Assembly: GCA_017480395.1 (NCBI GenBank) | Contig: JAFVAS010000291.1 | Location: 1-5,463, forward strand | Reading direction: 5' to 3' | Length of the DNA stretch: 5,463 nt | Source: Oscillospiraceae bacterium | GTDB lineage: Bacteria; Bacillota; Clostridia; Oscillospirales; Oscillospiraceae | In this document: positions 4,539 through 5,463 of the stretch, piece by piece | Layout of the letters: every line of letters starts with the position of its first letter | Numbering within the stretch: the first letter of the stretch is position 1 | Made by a program: the position numbers and the translations under genes | The notes under the pieces: model-generated | Seen by the model: only the letters and a program-made list of their open reading frames with translations | The model's database searches: none | What the model was told of the DNA's origin: nothing

Positions 4539-4567
4539 TTTACAAATCAGGTTTTTTGTGATACTCT
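4539..4567 (+). promoter_or_regulatory. Promoter of rpsO
   Basis: TTTACA (4539-4544) and TACTCT (4562-4567) are spaced 17 bp, with TG at 4559-4560 forming an extended -10 (TGATACTCT). Transcription should begin close to 4574, giving a leader of about 128 bases. The AT-rich sequence just upstream could strengthen it, as expected for a ribosomal protein gene. Confidence 0.7.
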
Positions 4568-4570
4568 AAC

Positions 4571-4673
4571 GGAGTGCGCGGCACAAGGCGCACTCCTCCC
4601 CTCGACCGGGTCTCGGGGCTCATGCCCGGATACGCGCCGGGTGCTTCACCCGCCCGTCACTCAGTCCTGCGGG
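4571..4673 (+). promoter_or_regulatory. Structured rpsO leader, candidate S15 autoregulatory RNA
   Basis: The leader starts with a perfect 9-bp hairpin (4571-4579 with 4588-4596). Further down, CGGGTG-CTT-CACCCG (4638-4652) competes with a pairing of CCCGC (4649-4653) and GCGGG (4669-4673), and CCGGG (4606-4610) can pair with CCCGG (4625-4629). S15 represses its own translation through leader RNA in several bacterial groups, so an autoregulatory role is likely by analogy, but the exact S15-binding motif was not identified. The first hairpin may begin slightly before the true transcript start. Confidence 0.45.
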
Positions 4674-4701
4674 AACACTATTATGAAAGGTGGAATCATC
4701 C

Positions 4702-4968
4702 ATGATCCGCAAAGACGAAAAGACCGCCGTGATCGAGGCCAACCGCACCCACGAGACCGACACCGGCTCCCCCGAGGTGCAGGTCGCCATTCTCACCGCC
4801 CGCATTCAGCAGCTGACTGCCCATCTGAAGGAGCATCCCCACGACAACCACTCCCGCCGTGGCATGATGAAGATGATCGGCCAGCGCCGCAAGATGCTGG
4901 ACTATCTGGCCAAGAAGGACATCGAGCGTTACCGCGCCCTGATCGCCAAGCTCGGCCTGCGTAAGTAA
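4702..4968 (+). CDS. rpsO: 30S ribosomal protein S15
   Basis: An 88-residue protein, the usual length for S15, which binds the central domain of 16S rRNA early in assembly of the 30S platform. Characteristic stretches are DTGSPEVQVAILTARI (20-35), LTAHLKEHPHDNHSRRGM (38-55) with the rRNA-contacting His41, Asp48 and Ser51, and QRRKMLDYLAKKD (61-73), ending RYRALIAKLGLRK. The start at ATG 4702 is chosen because GAAAGGTGG (4685-4693) lies eight bases before it and MIRKDEK is the typical beginning; an in-frame GTG at 4690 lies within the Shine-Dalgarno site and is not used. It is followed by pnp, the arrangement found in very many bacteria. Confidence 0.98.
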   Translation: MIRKDEKTAVIEANRTHETDTGSPEVQVAILTARIQQLTAHLKEHPHDNHSRRGMMKMIGQRRKMLDYLAKKDIERYRALIAKLGLRK

Positions 4969-4977
4969 TCGGCTCAT

Positions 4978-5009
4978 AATCAGGGCGGCGCGTCGCGTCG
5001 CCCTGATTT
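4978..5009 (+). terminator. Hairpin between rpsO and pnp (weak terminator or processing site)
   Basis: A 10-bp perfect stem (4978-4987 with 4999-5008), extendable by three pairs including a G-U around a CGTCG loop, starts ten bases after the rpsO stop. Only three T follow, so it should terminate poorly and let transcription continue into pnp. It may instead protect the rpsO mRNA 3' end, as the comparable hairpin does in Escherichia coli. Confidence 0.6.
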
Positions 5010-5032
5010 GAATATCCACAACCAATTTCTGC

Positions 5033-5122
5033 GGAGGCCCTTCCTGGCTCATTTTAGCAGTTGAATCTGGGTTTGACCCGCGCAAGGCCGGATTCAAGTG
5101 CTAAAAGGCGGGCATGGCCTCC
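5033..5122 (+). promoter_or_regulatory. Long interrupted stem in the pnp leader
   Basis: GGAGGCC (5033-5039) pairs with GGCCTCC (5116-5122). After an internal loop, TTTTAGCA (5052-5059) pairs with TGCTAAAA (5099-5106), and past a single G/G mismatch TTGAATC (5061-5067) pairs with GATTCAA (5091-5097). The apex holds a small GGGT-TTG-ACCC hairpin (5069-5079). In total 22 pairs hold a domain that ends five bases before the pnp ribosome binding site. Escherichia coli PNPase controls its own mRNA through an RNase III-cut leader stem; this element is placed to do the same. CCTCC (5118-5122) could instead pair with GGAGG (5131-5135) of the ribosome binding site. Confidence 0.6.
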
Positions 5123-5141
5123 CCGACAAAGGAGGAAAATC

Positions 5142-5463
5142 ATGTCAACCGTTATTACGCATAAGCAGTTCCCCAACTACCGCAAGTACGAAATGGACCT
5201 GGCGGGCCGCCCCTTCTCCATCGAGGTGGGCAAGGTCGCCGAGCTGGCCAACGCCGCCGCCATGGTGCGCTATGGCGAGACCACCGTCATGGTGGCCGTC
5301 ACCGCCTCCCCCCGTCCCCGTGACGGCGTGGACTTCTTCCCTCTGAGCGTAGACTTTGAGGAGAAGCTGTATGCCGTAGGCCGCATCCCCGGCTCCTTTA
5401 TGCGCCGTGAGGGCCGTCCCGGATTGAACGCCGTGCTGGCCTCCCGCTGCATCGACCGTCCCA
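5142..5463 (+). CDS. pnp: Polyribonucleotide nucleotidyltransferase (PNPase), N-terminal part (3' end outside window)
   Basis: The frame from ATG 5142 stays open for 107 codons to the window edge and encodes the start of the first RNase PH domain of PNPase, the phosphate-dependent 3'-5' exoribonuclease that works in mRNA decay. Diagnostic stretches are GRPFSIEVGKVAELANAAAM (22-41), RYGETTVMVAVTASP (43-57), DFFPLSVDFEEKLYAVGRIP (64-83), GSFMRREGRP (84-93) and SRCIDRP (101-107). The segment GLNAVLA (94-100) departs from the common SEKAILT form but keeps the spacing. A full protein is about 700 residues, so some 85 percent lies outside. AAAGGAGG (5128-5135) is six bases before the ATG. No convincing promoter is seen between rpsO and pnp, so transcription probably comes from the rpsO promoter. 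Confidence 0.97.
   Translation, partial: MSTVITHKQFPNYRKYEMDLAGRPFSIEVGKVAELANAAAMVRYGETTVMVAVTASPRPRDGVDFFPLSVDFEEKLYAVGRIPGSFMRREGRPGLNAVLASRCIDRP

Noticed and set aside
4342..4569. 75-codon + strand frame in the gene-free region before rpsO
   Set aside because: No Shine-Dalgarno site precedes the ATG, the composition follows the AT-rich DNA, and it runs through the rpsO promoter.
4690..4701. Upstream GTG start for rpsO adding four residues (MESS)
   Set aside because: The GTG lies inside the Shine-Dalgarno sequence; ATG 4702 has correct spacing and gives the standard S15 N-terminus.
4323..4964. 213-codon + strand frame overlapping rpsO in another frame
   Set aside because: It covers the rpsO promoter, leader and gene in a wrong frame, and the part over rpsO is an Arg/Pro/His-rich shadow translation.
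5008..5106. Separate promoter for pnp (TTGAAT near 5008 or TTGACC at 5073)
   Set aside because: No -10 lies at 16-18 bp from either; the only AT-rich candidate near 5101 is 22 bp from TTGACC and belongs to the stem arm.
5052..5106. tRNA-like gene between rpsO and pnp
   Set aside because: The arms form one long interrupted stem with no cloverleaf, no T-loop consensus and no anticodon arm of proper geometry.

Overview
The window reads as chromosomal DNA from a GC-rich, anaerobic, endospore-forming Firmicute. The mix of a biotin-dependent sodium-pump decarboxylase, a clear Spo0A, A+G-rich Shine-Dalgarno sites and GC-rich coding sequence suggests the Oscillospiraceae/Ruminococcaceae side of Clostridia (Flavonifractor- or Intestinimonas-like). 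The genus is an inference. All supported genes are on the + strand and no mobile element, CRISPR array, tRNA or rRNA is seen.

Layout. (1) 1-198 is the C-terminal end of a biotin carrier subunit, followed after 18 bp by the membrane beta subunit of a Na+-translocating decarboxylase (217-1479). This operon closes at a strong terminator (1494-1534). (2) A promoter region with 10-bp-phased Spo0A-box-like sites precedes spo0A (GTG start, 1735-2484), which has its own terminator. (3) A promoter with one 0A-like box upstream drives a two-gene unit: a histidine-family phosphatase (2617-3213) and a SecB-like chaperone (3241-3657), closed by a very strong terminator. (4) A strong extended -10 promoter carrying two copies of an inverted repeat (AGAACA-NN-TGTTCT type, LexA-like) precedes a 102-residue protein with one C-terminal membrane segment (3914-4222). 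(5) A 479-bp gene-free stretch contains nested hairpins, an A/T-tract inverted repeat and the rpsO promoter and structured leader. (6) rpsO (4702-4968) and the start of pnp (5142 to the window end) form the familiar rpsO-pnp pair. Between them lies a long interrupted stem whose 3' arm could alternatively pair with the pnp ribosome binding site.

Most protein-coding content is ordinary housekeeping, energy and sporulation-control machinery. The less ordinary signals are regulatory: the candidate switch in the pnp leader, the paired operators in front of the small membrane protein, and the phased 0A-like boxes in front of spo0A. All of these were found by reading the sequence and none has been tested by search or folding software.
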